Part shown: positions 22,901-33,013 of the stretch, piece after piece
How positions within the stretch are numbered: position 1 is the first letter of the stretch
How the letters are laid out: each line of letters opens with the position of its first letter
DNA from: Daucus carota subsp. sativus
Taxonomy: Eukaryota; Streptophyta; Magnoliopsida; Apiales; Apiaceae
Length of the DNA: 64,000 nt
Reading direction: 5' to 3'
Assembly (NCBI RefSeq): GCF_001625215.2
Contig: NC_030385.2
Coordinates: 26,343,135 to 26,407,134 of the forward strand
Program-made: the position numbers and the translations under genes
The notes under the pieces: model-generated
What the model was told of the DNA's origin: nothing
Databases searched by the model: none
What the model saw: the letters and a program-made list of their open reading frames with translations, nothing else

Positions 22901-25380
22901 GTAAAATAAATTTTTAATTAATAAAATTTATACAAGTTATTTCCTTTCTTAATTAAATAACTAAATAATTGGTTAAATTAAATTATAACCATCGTCACAA
23001 GACTCACAACCCGCGGATTCGAAAACTGGTTACGGCTCTGCCCGCTGAGACCAAACTGGCTGATTAGACAGGCCGGTCACGAGCCAGCCTTTCATAACTC
23101 GAGTCATTCTGAGTCTCCGTTTGGACTCCCTGTCTCTCTCCTCTCAGGCTCGCTCTCTCCAGCTAGTTCGGGTAATCGGGTATGAGTCTCTATTTCTCCC
23201 TTGTACATCTCTCGCAAAACCTCCATATTTATTATTTTCTCTCTGTGTTTATATCTGTATGATCAAAATACAAGTTTATAGTACTTTTCTAGATTTATGA
23301 TGTTTGAAATCTGATATGAACTTAGAGAAGCAAGCTGATTCGTAATTCAAATTTCAATTGTAATTATGCTGTTCAACGGAATGATAGAAAGCTAATGACA
23401 ATGATCTCAATAAAACAATGTGTGAAAGCTGTTTCGACTCTTTTTTTTGTTTGGTTTGTACCATAGTTTGTCATGTTGTAAGAATTATAAGTGGCTTAAT
23501 TTATGGTCATTCTGATCCTGCTTCTCACCACGCAAGCTTGCATTAGTAAATTAAAGATTGCGCTATGTTTGTCTGAGTGGTCAAGTAAATCTGTGAAGCC
23601 AATTAGTTGCAGAATTTGCACAAGTATGTACAGAACTTTTTGCTGGTTAAAATACGAGAAATGTCCATCAGGATTCAGGACTGCAAAAGAACCATCTCAC
23701 GATCTGCAATTTCAAGGCTACTCTTTAAGTTAGGGAAAGTTAATTGGTTGCTACAAAACTAAATAAAGAGAGTTATACAGAATGTAAAACAAACCAAAAC
23801 TACGTAATTCAGTGAAGCTGTCTTCGCAAGCAGTGACGGCTCATGGCAATTTTGGAGACGTGATCTTTCTAAACTAGAAGGTAAAACTTTTATAGTGCCT
23901 TTCTACATCAATTTCCATTTATAAGAAGTTAACCTAAGAGCCTTACAAATATGACCAGCTTGTGATAACTATAAAGTACTTGGCCTAATCCTGAACAGGT
24001 CTATAACAGACTGTTACGAATAAACAGACCTGAAAAGAGGGGGAAACGCACTGCTTATGCCAGATTATATGCTGTTACATCATCAAGTGTATCACCTTGG
24101 AATAGACAAAAGGTGCAGATGAGATTAAAAGGTGTATTAACTTGTTACCCATGAAAAAGGTTTGTGTGAAAAAGAATAAGATAGTGTGTATAATATGGAG
24201 ATTTTCCCCAGATACCATTTTCTCAGGGGTACAACGACAACTACAACCTAAGTTATCAGCCCATTCAACTTTGACTAGGCAAGACAGTTTTTCATATCAG
24301 AATCTAAAACAGAAGCTTAATTATCATGACTTGATGATGGTATGAAACTTTTTTCTTAATAGTAAATGAATAAGCATGCTTCTTAGTCTTACCAGTATCC
24401 TATTTTGTTAAGGTTAAAAGGATCCTAAAGTTTGTTAGGCTTTCGATAATGTAAGTTTATTAATGATTTCATTAATAAAATTTATAGTAAATGGATATTT
24501 TTATCTAAATACATTACAGAAACCGCACCTTTAAATTCCAAAATATAACAAATTTTAGCAGCAGCGAGCAATATAAATTCTGAGAGAAAAGTCTGTAAAA
24601 TTACAGCAGAGAAGTGCTGGAGTTAAACAACCGGTGTGTTCTCTCTCTTTTTTTCTTGATTATTCAAATTTACCGCCTTGGAATCTTTAATTGATCTTGT
24701 TGTAGGATTATGGTTCTGGTGAAGGTCTATTTGCTTTAATTTGGGTTTGTTGATCTGGGAGTATAACGAGGTCGAGTTATGTTGGTTGAACGTTGAATTA
24801 TGGTTATGATTGTTTGGAATTAGGTTTCAGATTAGGGGTAGGCATGATTGTTAAGTGGTGATTGTTTCTTCGCTCAAAGTTTCCTTTCGGCTTGAACATA
24901 TATATTGTACATGCACCATTGTGAATTAATCGGACTGGCCTGTAAGATATATATTGGGAAGAGTCCATTACATGGTCTTTATCAGAAGAACATATACTTA
25001 ATGGACACTCAGTCATTCACAAACATAATTGTGAGTACTTTCTTGCGGCTCTGACTCCCATGTTTTTAGTTCAAGTGTCTCGTGAGTCGCGCTAAGGGAT
25101 GAACTTTAGGATTATAAAAATTATATGAACTATAAAGAGTTATCTTTGAATTGCGATTTGGTACATGTCATCCTGCACTTGATTACTTCTTCAGTATTTC
25201 TTTCATAAAGAACTTATTTCATATTGTGTTTTCATGAACAATCTATTGTACTATCATTTTTTTTAGCATCCTATCTTGTTAATCTATACAGTACCAGGCG
25301 GAAGATGATTTTTTGATTCCTGCTTTGCTTTTAACATTTACCTCTGCTGTAGCCTGTAGAAGTAGCTGACAATAATATCA
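19981..25380. other. Long intergenic region, no coding gene recognised
   Basis: About 5.4 kb without a supported coding gene. Around 22570-23110 a GC-richer, repetitive segment with words such as 'ccgagaccgaac' and 'gagccagc' may be an unidentified repeat. From about 23110 a CT-rich stretch, a possible TATA-less promoter with downstream GT, could start a non-coding or untranslated leader. The region 24540-25380 immediately before SDHAF1 probably holds its promoter and 5' leader, possibly with a leader intron. No tRNA or rRNA was seen. Confidence 0.4.
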
Positions 25381-25671
25381 ATGGGTGCCTCCAGTAGACC
25401 GAAGTTGTCAGGGTTACAAAAGCAAGTGCTTGCTCTTTATAGGGAATTTTTGCGAGCAGCTCGGGCTAAATCAACTGAAGATCGAAAACAGATTGAATTA
25501 ATTGTTTCTGAACAGTTTCGTCGCAATTTAACCCAAGTAGATCGCAAAAATTTTCTTTATATTGAACACTTACTTCGTCGTGGGAAGCACCAACTTGATC
25601 AGCTCAAAAACCCAGCTACTATTGGACTATCATCCTTGAATGTAAAAGTTTCGGATGTCAAGCACAGCTAA
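25381..25671 (+). CDS. SDHAF1: Succinate dehydrogenase assembly factor 1 (LYR motif)
   Basis: Single coding exon, 96 residues. It begins MGASSRPKLSGLQKQVLALY, with the LYR tripeptide at residues 19-21 followed by the family helices (FLRAARAK, IVSEQFRRN, DRKNFLYIEHLLRRGKHQLD). Members are small mitochondrial matrix proteins that help insert iron-sulfur clusters into the SDHB subunit of complex II. Length and sequence agree with plant SDHAF1 (At2g39725 type, named from memory). No cleavable presequence is obvious, as is usual for LYR proteins. The ATG is the first in frame after a region with stops. Part of its 3' flank (about 25700-25791) is found again 2.2 kb downstream. Confidence 0.93.
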   Translation: MGASSRPKLSGLQKQVLALYREFLRAARAKSTEDRKQIELIVSEQFRRNLTQVDRKNFLYIEHLLRRGKHQLDQLKNPATIGLSSLNVKVSDVKHS

Positions 25672-26508
25672 GTTACGAACAGGGTTAGAAAATTGAATAA
25701 CATTTCTATGGGAAGCTCAGATATGCTTGCATTGATGAGGGACTGTATATACACTTTTCCTTGTTCAGAGGTATCTCACAAGTTTTTGAATGAATTCTTA
25801 TATATGATTATTTATTTTATACTGATTTTTTTTGGCTTTATCATGCACGAACCACTAATTCCGATGATTTAAAACCACTCTCACAGTCTCACTATAACAT
25901 GTTTACGACACTTCTAGCAGATCAACTTGACTGAAATAATGTTGATTACAAAACATTTTTTGTTTACACTTTAATTAAAATCAACTTGCTATTCTACAAC
26001 ATGTTATGTAATACATTGTACTTTAAATATTCGTCGGCGGAAAGGAAAATGAGATCAGAGAAAGTGATAGACAGTAGACTATATACTTAAAAAAAACATA
26101 AAATGTTTATTATTCTTGATTGTATAATAACTTAAAAGATGATCAAAATATTTTATCTGTGTCGATTGTCATTTGATTTAATAAAAAATTATATATTTCT
26201 AATATTAATAACTTATAAACCGATCAGCTAGCTTCAAGCATTCGCAATGTTTGTATTTAATTCTTAGATTTATTATTTATCAAGTATAAAATAAAAAAAA
26301 TATTTAAATATCGGTCAGAAGATATATATATTTCGATAAAAATGTTTAAATATATTTTAATAATGATAAAAAAATTACCGGAATATGTTATAAATAAGGA
26401 GACACTTAGGTACAAATATCTAATTACCGAAATTTTAATGTTATAGAATTTTAATATGTAAGTCACACGTTACGCTTATAAAGTTTAAATTAGAGGTATC
26501 CAAGGTCC

Positions 26509-26824
26509 TACTCCCTCCGTCCCACTCATTTCTATACAGTTTCCTTTTTGGGATGTCCCATCATTTCTATACATTCCAAATATAGTAACTTTTTATAATA
26601 TAAAACACTACTACAACCACTACATTCTTCCACTATCTCCATTCTATAATAATATAAACACTATTACACCCACTATTTTCCCCCACTATCTCAAATCTAT
26701 CATTAAATATAAATAGGTCCCACCACTTTACTCACTTTTCATCTCAATTTACTCACTTTTTACATTTTTTCTTGGTCTCCGTGTCCAAACCAAACGTATA
26801 TAATCTACCGGGACGGAGGGAGTA
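26509..26824. repeat. Stowaway-like MITE
   Basis: It starts TACTCCCTCCGTCCC and ends GGGACGGAGGGAGTA, perfect inverted ends with TA at both sides. About 315 bp, non-coding. Confidence 0.88.
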
Positions 26825-27145
26825 TATACTATGCTAAGTTGCTAACAGCAAAAGAACAATAACGGGCATGCTACTATGCTAGACATAAAATCACGAAACC
26901 AATAGGAGGGTTGGCGATAGAAGATAGTGCGTAGATCACCAACCCACTAACTATTTCTAACTACGTTTTCACGCACTTGCTCAAACAACAGCCATGTTAA
27001 AATTATAGGAAACAAATTCAAAGGATATGTTTGGATGCAAGGGAAGAAAAGTTTAGATTGTCAAAAGTTGCACAGTTCACTCTTAGTTACAATTTTTAGA
27101 GGAATGAGTATAAAATTATTTTTATATTTATATCAACTACAACCA

Positions 27146-27439
27146 GCTGCCATCAGGGACGGCCTTTCGGTAAAGCGACCAAGGCGAACGCCTAAGGCAC
27201 ACTATCCCCGGGCACCAAAAAATTATGCATATGTAATATATAAGGATAAATGTATGTATTTATATATTTACATGCATTTAAATTGATTCTATGGTTAATC
27301 TTAAAATAATGTTTTTGATTATATCATTGTATATAAATTTGAATGTATGTGAAATTTTCTTACGATCTTGAAAAATAGGAGCATCATTTTTAAAATCGTC
27401 TAGGGCACCCAAATCTTTAGGGCCGGCCCTGGCTGCCAT
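27146..27439. repeat. hAT-like non-autonomous element with 8-bp target duplication
   Basis: The element (27154-27431) starts CAGGGACGGCC and ends GGGCCGGCCCTG, inverted ends of a common plant hAT family. It is flanked on both sides by the identical 8-mer GCTGCCAT (27146-27153, 27432-27439), the length expected for hAT. At 278 bp it has no transposase. Confidence 0.9.
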
Positions 27440-27640
27440 AATTTTACTATAAGTAAATTTTCATAAACGAAATTCCGAAAGTCATAATTTATTTATTTTT
27501 AGCAAAACGTTGGTGCAATACATTTATTATAATGAAATTTGTCATATAATTCATAAAACGATGTACACCAGTCTTTACTCTTATGTAGACTATAATGCTA
27601 CTGTCCTTAGCTGGAACTTGCAACAAGCTAAGTTTAATCT

Positions 27641-28225
27641 ATTTTAAATGCCATGAAATGACAAGAATATAGGGAAATAGATAAAACTTATACTTACGAG
27701 AGAAATATATGTCGGACGTTTAAGTTTTTTCCGGAACATAGGACCGACGTTCATTATAGAGGCCGTCGATAGTTACTATAAAATGAAAATATAAATATAT
27801 GTTAGACGGATTTTATTTTCCAAAAATAAGTATCATTATGCTTCATTCCTGATTTCTCAAACAAATATTATTGAAAAAAGCACACATTTCTATGCGAAGC
27901 TCAGATATGCTAGCATTGAGGGATTGTATATAGGTGGTGTTTGGCTACGGCTTTTAAGCCGACTTCTGGGCTTATAAGTTAGAAACACTTATTTCGTACT
28001 GTTTGTGTAATAAGTCAAGAAGCACTTATAAAAAGTTAGGAATGCTAGCTTTTGTTTCAGGACTTCTGCTTATTTGCCAAACATTTTAATCACTTATAAG
28101 TCTTGTCTGGCTTCTAACTTCTACTCCACTTATTTATTTTAAGCAAGAAGCACTTATTTTAAGCTCAGCCAAACGGCCCCATACTCTTTTCCTTGTTCAG
28201 AGGTATCTCACAGGTTTTTGAATGT
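27641..28225. repeat. Duplicated segment copy I, including a copy of the SDHAF1 3' flank
   Basis: From about 27641 to 27890 this segment matches copy II (28222-28261 joined to 29051-29247). From 27884 onward it instead matches the SDHAF1 3' flank at 25700-25791, with the word 'gaagctcagatatgc' and, after an interrupting element, 'ttttccttgttcagaggtat'. The segment thus records a local transfer of gene-flank sequence. Confidence 0.8.
27933..28180. repeat. PIF/Harbinger- or hAT-type MITE with visible empty site
   Basis: The ends GGTGGTGTTTGGCT and AGCCAAACGGCCCC are inverted; the interior is full of 'cttataagt' words in both orientations. It interrupts the copy of the SDHAF1 3' flank: the uninterrupted original reads 'tgtatatacac' at 25744-25754. 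The junction fits a 3-bp duplication (ATA). Confidence 0.82.
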
Positions 28226-28261
28226 CATGAAATGACAAGAATACAGGGAAATATATAAAGA

Positions 28262-28772
28262 GAAATTCTTGATGGTACACTCCTTGAATTGGTTTTTTTC
28301 AATGGTACTATCGCATTTTTGATTTCTACCAGTGGTACCCTCGTATTTTTAATTTACTCTCTATGGTACACTCGTGTACTTTTGATCTACTCTCTATTGA
28401 TTTCATACTGTAAAACAAATTGTCTATTTGAAATCCTTGCGAAAAGTTACATAAAATAAACCCTTAAATCATGTAAAACTGATTCAAAATGAGTGAGATA
28501 TTAATGACAAAGTTTGGTTATGAAGTTTTAATATATCTAACTCATTTTGACTCTGTTTTACATGATTTAAGAGTCTATTTTATGTAACTTTTCGCAAGGA
28601 TTTCAAATATACAATTTGTTTTACAGTTTGAAATCAGTAGAGAGTAAATTAAAAATACACGAGGTTACCATAGAGAGTAAATTAAAAGTACGAGTGTATC
28701 ATCGGTAGAAGTCAAAAATGCGATGCTACCATTGAGAAAAGCCAATTCTATGAGTGTACCATCAAGAATTTC
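28262..28772. repeat. Long fold-back element (about 230-bp arms)
   Basis: It starts GAAATTCTTGATGGTACAC and ends with the reverse complement. The arms continue pairing for roughly 230 bases each, for example 'ccttgcgaaaagttac' on the left against 'gtaacttttcgcaagg' on the right, around a short AT-rich centre near 28500. No coding capacity. Long inverted arms suggest a Mutator-like non-autonomous element, but a clear 9-bp target duplication is not visible. It sits inside copy II of the duplicated segment. Confidence 0.85.
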
Positions 28773-28788
28773 CCATAAATAAATATTA

Positions 28789-29051
28789 TACTCCCTCCGG
28801 CCTTAAATATTTTTCTTATTTGTGTTTATCACTTTTGCCAACACACATTTTTTATCATTAATATCTTTAATTTTGTATTATGATTCAATATAAAAACTTC
28901 ACTGTATTAAAATACTCATGAATACGAATCCAACAAGATCACTCATGACTATATTTAGTCTTATAAATTAAACGTAAATTAGTAATTTGTCTTATGTTAG
29001 GAACAGTGATGACATATGAAATGAGAAACGTTTAAAAAACCAGAGGAAGTA
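28789..29051. repeat. Stowaway-like MITE in copy II
   Basis: The left end TACTCCCTCCGGCC and right end CCAGAGGAAGTA carry degenerate Stowaway ends with TA on each side. The uninterrupted site is visible in copy I at 27689-27693 ('ttatactta'), which confirms the TA insertion site. Confidence 0.75.
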
Positions 29052-29247
29052 CTTACGAGAGAAATATATGTTGGGACGTTTAAGTTTTTTCCAGAACTTA
29101 GGACCGACGTTTATTATAGACGCTGTCCATAGTTACTATAAAATGAAAATATAAATATATGTTCGACGGATTTTATTTTTCAAAAATAAGTATCATTATG
29201 CTTCATTCCTGGTTTCTCAAACAAATATTATTAAAAAAAGCACACAC
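29051..29247. repeat. Duplicated segment copy II, main part
   Basis: It matches 27692-27890 with few differences, including 'acttacgagagaaatatatg' and 'catagttactataaaatg'-type words. It ends at the CACAC target site of the LTR element. Confidence 0.85.
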
Positions 29248-29620
29248 TGTTGGAACCAAGATTCTGCCGGATGTCGAGGCCTAGATGCGACCTGAAATAG
29301 AGAAGAATGCGAGGGATTGTCCCCCCGATTCACCTCCGGCGTGAGAATAAGTCAGTGGTTCAAGGTGAGGATTAATGGAAACTGCAAGTGTTTGTGTGTG
29401 TAGAAATCAAGTGAATCATTATCTCATATTACCGGGGTATTTGAAGGGGGTGATTTCCGTGTTGTAACGTCTTCCCCTGATGTGGTAGGAGAGTAATGGG
29501 GTTTTAATGCGACATGATCCCCGCCTCTGACCGTTACAATGGTGGCGCTGGAGTAGTTTAAATGATGGGCTGGACCTCTTGGACCTTAACAAATTGGGCT
29601 GAAGGGTCTGTCCTCCAACA
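29248..29620 (-). repeat. Left LTR (3' LTR of the element)
   Basis: 373 bp, TG...CA ended. It lacks the 7-base insertion and carries an extra GT in a GT run compared with the right LTR, which accounts exactly for the 373 versus 378 length difference. Confidence 0.93.
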
Positions 29621-30407
29621 TGTCCCCAGGCTTCGGTCGGGTCTGTGCGTGGCCGAAGTCTGAGTAGTCTCGCCGACCGACGAGAAGAGATGTCAGATTG
29701 TAAGGCCGTGGAGTTGGGTCTTGGCAACCGAAGGTCTATAGAGAATAGCTCCCGAAGCCCGATCAATCCCGAGGCATCATCGACCTGCGGGGGAGGTCGA
29801 GTCTTATCGCTCCGAGTGGTCGATTCTGGCCACTAATGGCCTAACTAGCGATGTCCCAGAGATGACGAAGAGCCCGGGACCTCGTTCTTTCATCTTCCTG
29901 GCGGGTCGCTTGGTATATACTAGCCAGTCATCACGGCATGGCTGTGAGCCGATCGGTTATCTTCCCTTGTTGTCAATCGGGAGAATGATTTCAAAGTCCG
30001 GTTGCATCGGACGGAAGTTCTTCGGGCATACCGAAGGGTGAATAGAGGCCGGTCAAGACGATACTCAAGGCTAGAAACCAGGGGGTCGCTATCGAGAACG
30101 ACGCGACGGTCATTCTAGCTCGTGAGGTCGGTTATGACCATAGACTTCTTCTGTCGAAGGCACGGGCGACTTGCTAGGCCGTCCGAAAGTAGCCCCTGCT
30201 TCTGAACTTTTATATTATTGATGTGCCTTCGGGCATCGAGCATCTTTGATTGTGTTCGGGCCCCATTTTTAGGGTATTATTTTATGCATCTTTGGCTTAA
30301 ATGTATGTTGCCTTAGCGTATTTTACCCTCAATGCTTTTTGGGTATTCATAACCTCAGCATGGTGCGTGTTTGGCTATTTTTTTATTTGCCTCGGGCGTA
30401 ATCCTGA

Positions 30408-31227
30408 TGTATGTCTTCAACCGACCAGTCTCAATACATGTGTTTATAGTATGTCTTCGACCGACTGGTCTCGATACGCGTTTTTGGTATGTGCGTCTTC
30501 AGCCGATGAGGCTTCGGCACACGTTTTTGAATGTGTGCCTTCAGCCGATGAGGCTTCGGCACACGTTTTGTTTTAACTTTTAATGTACGTATTTAGCCGT
30601 TGAGGCTTCGGTACATGTATATCAATTTGAATTTGTGTACGCTTTTAGCGGATTTCGCTTCGGTACATGACTATTCCTATCTTTTATGTACGTCTTTAGC
30701 CGATGAGGCTTCGGTGCATGACTGTCGTTCTCAAGTATTTGGAGGGTAACTTAACACAAGAGGTCTGATCGGGTGTATGTCTTCGACCATAACGTCTCGA
30801 TACATGCTTTTAATTGTGATGTACGTCTTCGACCGAAGCGTCTCGATACATCTCTTTCAATTGTGATGCGTGTCTTTGACCGAAGCGTCTCGACACATGT
30901 CTTTTAATTGTGATGTGTGTCTTTGACCGAAGCGTCTCAACACATGTCTTTTTAATTGTGATGTGTGTCTTTGACCGAAGCGTCTCAACACATGTCTTTT
31001 AATTGTGATGTGTGTCTTTGACCGAAGCGTCTCCACACATGTCTTTTTAATTGTGATGTGTGTCTTTGACCGAAGCATCTCGACACATGTCTTTTAATTG
31101 TGATGTGTGTCTTTGACTGAAGCGTCTCGACACATGTTAGATAGGCGGCGATGACCCGTTCGGCCAATTGGCTCGTTATTCAATTTTCATCCTTGTATGT
31201 CTTTAGCAGTTTTTCGCTTCGATACAA
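30408..31227. repeat. Array of about 16 two-stem hairpin units
   Basis: About 16 related units of 30-32 bases, first spaced irregularly (30408-30804) and then in a 47-48-bp tandem (about 30819-31137). The last unit is at 31194-31227. Each unit has the layout outer stem (TGTAC type), spacer (GTCTTT type), inner stem (AGCC type), loop of 4-5, inner stem complement (GGCT), three bases (TCG), outer stem complement (GTACA). The stems vary together: outer TGTAC/GTACA, TGTAT/ATACA, TGTGC/GCACA, TGTGT/ACACA; inner AGCC/GGCT, GACC/GGTC, AGCG/CGCT, GAC/GTC. In element orientation the array lies between gag and the 3' LTR. No known function. Confidence 0.85.
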
Positions 31228-31477
31228 GGGCACCTTGTCGATTCCCCCAATATTTGGGGGATTGTTTTTATCTTAATAATATAGATGTTCGATCGGCCTA
31301 TCGCGCCCATTATAGATAAAAACAAGCATGCAAATATTTAATTCGATCTTCGGCGGACTCATATCTTTAATCGGGTTGCCCCCAGATATGGGTTCGGTTC
31401 GAAGTTAACTGTAAATGTACTAAGCGCTAGTGTACTCAAATAAATCAAGCATATACCGGGAACTATAATGGTCGTTC

Positions 31478-32578
31478 CTACGGTTCATGGCTGCCCACGG
31501 TTTCTATCTTTCTACGAATACTTTCACCACGCAGATAGATATCATCCAAGGATTTGGGCGGTATATCGTAAAGAGAAGACCGGAGCTTTTTACCTTTAAC
31601 TGGGTCTAAGCCCGCCGTTAGGAATCCTGCAGCTTTGACTTTGTTTAAGTTGGTGATCATCCCTGCCTCCTCCTTGAACCGGGCCAGATAATCCCCTAAC
31701 TCCTCGTTCGGCCTCTGCCTGCAATGGATGAGTGCTTCGGTATCTTTCACCCTTCGGCATAGATGGGAATAGTGCCTCAAAAATTTCTTCTTCAACTGAT
31801 CGTACGAGCTGACCGACCTGGGCCTTAGGGACCGATACCACATTGTCGCCGATCCCTTTAGATAGGTCATAAACATTTTGCATAACATAATATCACAGTG
31901 GCTCATACCCGTCATGAGGGACTCGTACTTGTCACAGTGGTCGATCGGGTTTTCCTGGCCATCGAATTCGGTCATCTTCGGGAACTGCCTCCCTGGTGGT
32001 GGTCGGAACTGCTCGATCTTCTCGACTACAACCGGCTCGTGAGTTAACTTTTTGTCTCCGAACATAGCTTTCTCCATCCGGCGTAGTCGGTCTTTCGTGT
32101 GGGGACCCTCTTCGGCCTCCTCAGAATCCGACGGGGTTACATGTCGGTGTCTCGAACTTCGAGGACGCGACTCAGAGTCCGAAGACCCGTCTTGGTCTTC
32201 CCGGTTCCTCTTCTTGGGTTGCCCTTCTCCTTCGGTCATAACGATCACATTTTCGGCTTCGAGGGCCTCCCTGAGGACTCTCTCTTGCAACTCGATCTCC
32301 TCTCTCTGCAGCCGGAGGGCTTTCAGCCTCAATTCACCGGCCTCCTTTTTCTTGGCTAGTCGGGCTGTCCCTTGCTCGTTCTCCTTCGACGTCTGGGCCT
32401 TGACGGCATGTTCCTCTCTCCACTTTAACAGCATCTGTTGTTGCTCTTTAGGGGTCGGCAAGAGGCCTTCAGGGCTGCTGTCGAAGTTCAGGGCTACAGG
32501 TGTGATGGGAGGTCGTTGGTTTCCGGTGAGATGAGTGTTATTTGGGTTGGGTGGTGTTTGATCACTGTTGTTTGTCAT
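31478..32578 (-). CDS. gag: Retrotransposon Gag protein, 366 residues
   Basis: Intact frame starting only about 50 bases after the primer-binding site. Residues 1-180 are charged and low-complexity, including a coiled-coil-like segment (about 50-110: KWREEHAVKAQ, LRLQREEIELQERVLREALE). Residues 195-350 form the retrotransposon capsid domain, recognised from FDGQENPIDHCDKYESLMTG, LKGSATMWYRSL and FKEEAGMITNLNK. There is no CCHC zinc knuckle. The frame ends with a plain stop and nothing follows it in the way of pol. The capsid type is that of plant Ty3/Gypsy elements. The open frame in a young element suggests the protein is, or was recently, made. Confidence 0.9.
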   Translation of the reverse strand: MTNNSDQTPPNPNNTHLTGNQRPPITPVALNFDSSPEGLLPTPKEQQQMLLKWREEHAVKAQTSKENEQGTARLAKKKEAGELRLKALRLQREEIELQERVLREALEAENVIVMTEGEGQPKKRNREDQDGSSDSESRPRSSRHRHVTPSDSEEAEEGPHTKDRLRRMEKAMFGDKKLTHEPVVVEKIEQFRPPPGRQFPKMTEFDGQENPIDHCDKYESLMTGMSHCDIMLCKMFMTYLKGSATMWYRSLRPRSVSSYDQLKKKFLRHYSHLCRRVKDTEALIHCRQRPNEELGDYLARFKEEAGMITNLNKVKAAGFLTAGLDPVKGKKLRSSLYDIPPKSLDDIYLRGESIRRKIETVGSHEP

Positions 32579-32610
32579 CGTCTCAGATTACACAAAGCTT
32601 GCTCTTGCAG

Positions 32611-32629
32611 GTCCCCACAGTCGGCGCCA
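32611..32629 (-). other. Primer-binding site, tRNA-Asp-like
   Basis: Read on the minus strand, just inside the right LTR after one spacer base: TGGCGCCG followed by a diverged part and GGGGA. TGGCGCCGTTGCCGGGGA would be the complement of the tRNA-Asp 3' end, so the first eight bases and the GGGGA agree. Confidence 0.75.
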
Positions 32630-32630
32630 A

Positions 32631-33008
32631 TGTTGGAACCAAGATTCTGCCGGATGCCGAGGCCTAGATGCGACCTGAAATAGAGAAGAATGCGAGGGAT
32701 TGTCCCCCCGATTCACCTTCGGTGTGAGAATAAGTCAGTGGTTCATGGTGAGGATTAATGGAAACTGCAAGTGTTTGTGTGTAGAAATCAAGTGAATCAT
32801 TATCTCATATTACCGGGGTATTTGAAGGGGGTGATTTCCGTGTTGTAACGTCTCCCCCTGATGTGGTAGGAGAGTAATGGGGTTTTAATGCGACGTGATC
32901 CCCGCCTCCGACCGTTACAATGGTGGCGCTGGAGACTGGAGTAGTTTAAATGATGGGCTGGACCTCTTGGGCCTTAACAAATTGGGCTGAAGGGTCTATC
33001 CTCCAACA
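32631..33008 (-). repeat. Right LTR (5' LTR of the element)
   Basis: 378 bp, TG...CA ended, followed by the CACAC target duplication at 33009-33013. Confidence 0.93.
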
Positions 33009-33013
33009 CACAC

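Larger units (their letters stand above)
29248..33008 (-). mobile_element. Complete gag-only LTR retrotransposon (TR-GAG type)
   Basis: Two long terminal repeats (29248-29620 and 32631-33008) start TGTTGGAACC and end CCTCCAACA, and the element is flanked by the 5-bp duplication CACAC (29243-29247, 33009-33013). The single gag frame is on the minus strand, so the element reads right to left. A primer-binding site complementary in part to tRNA-Asp lies next to the right LTR. The polypurine tract next to the left LTR would be the short GGGGA stretch at about 29622-29628 (minus strand). There is no protease, reverse transcriptase or integrase: the 3.0-kb interior holds only gag, a spacer and a hairpin array. 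This matches the class called TR-GAG, which needs proteins from an autonomous partner. By eye the LTRs differ by about 9 substitutions and two indels (about 2.4 percent), so the insertion is fairly young. Confidence 0.93.

Noticed and set aside
30301-30583. Overlapping plus-strand frames with repeated peptides
   Set aside because: They run through the hairpin array; the peptide repeats are produced by the DNA repeat and differ between frames.
30857-31167. Possible CRISPR-like array or coding repeat on the minus strand
   Set aside because: The units are regular, but spacers are not unique and the context is a plant retrotransposon, so CRISPR is excluded; the repeated peptide has no support as a protein.
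32052-32534. 160-codon plus-strand frame in the LTR element
   Set aside because: It is antisense to gag and reflects gag codon composition; no similarity of its own.
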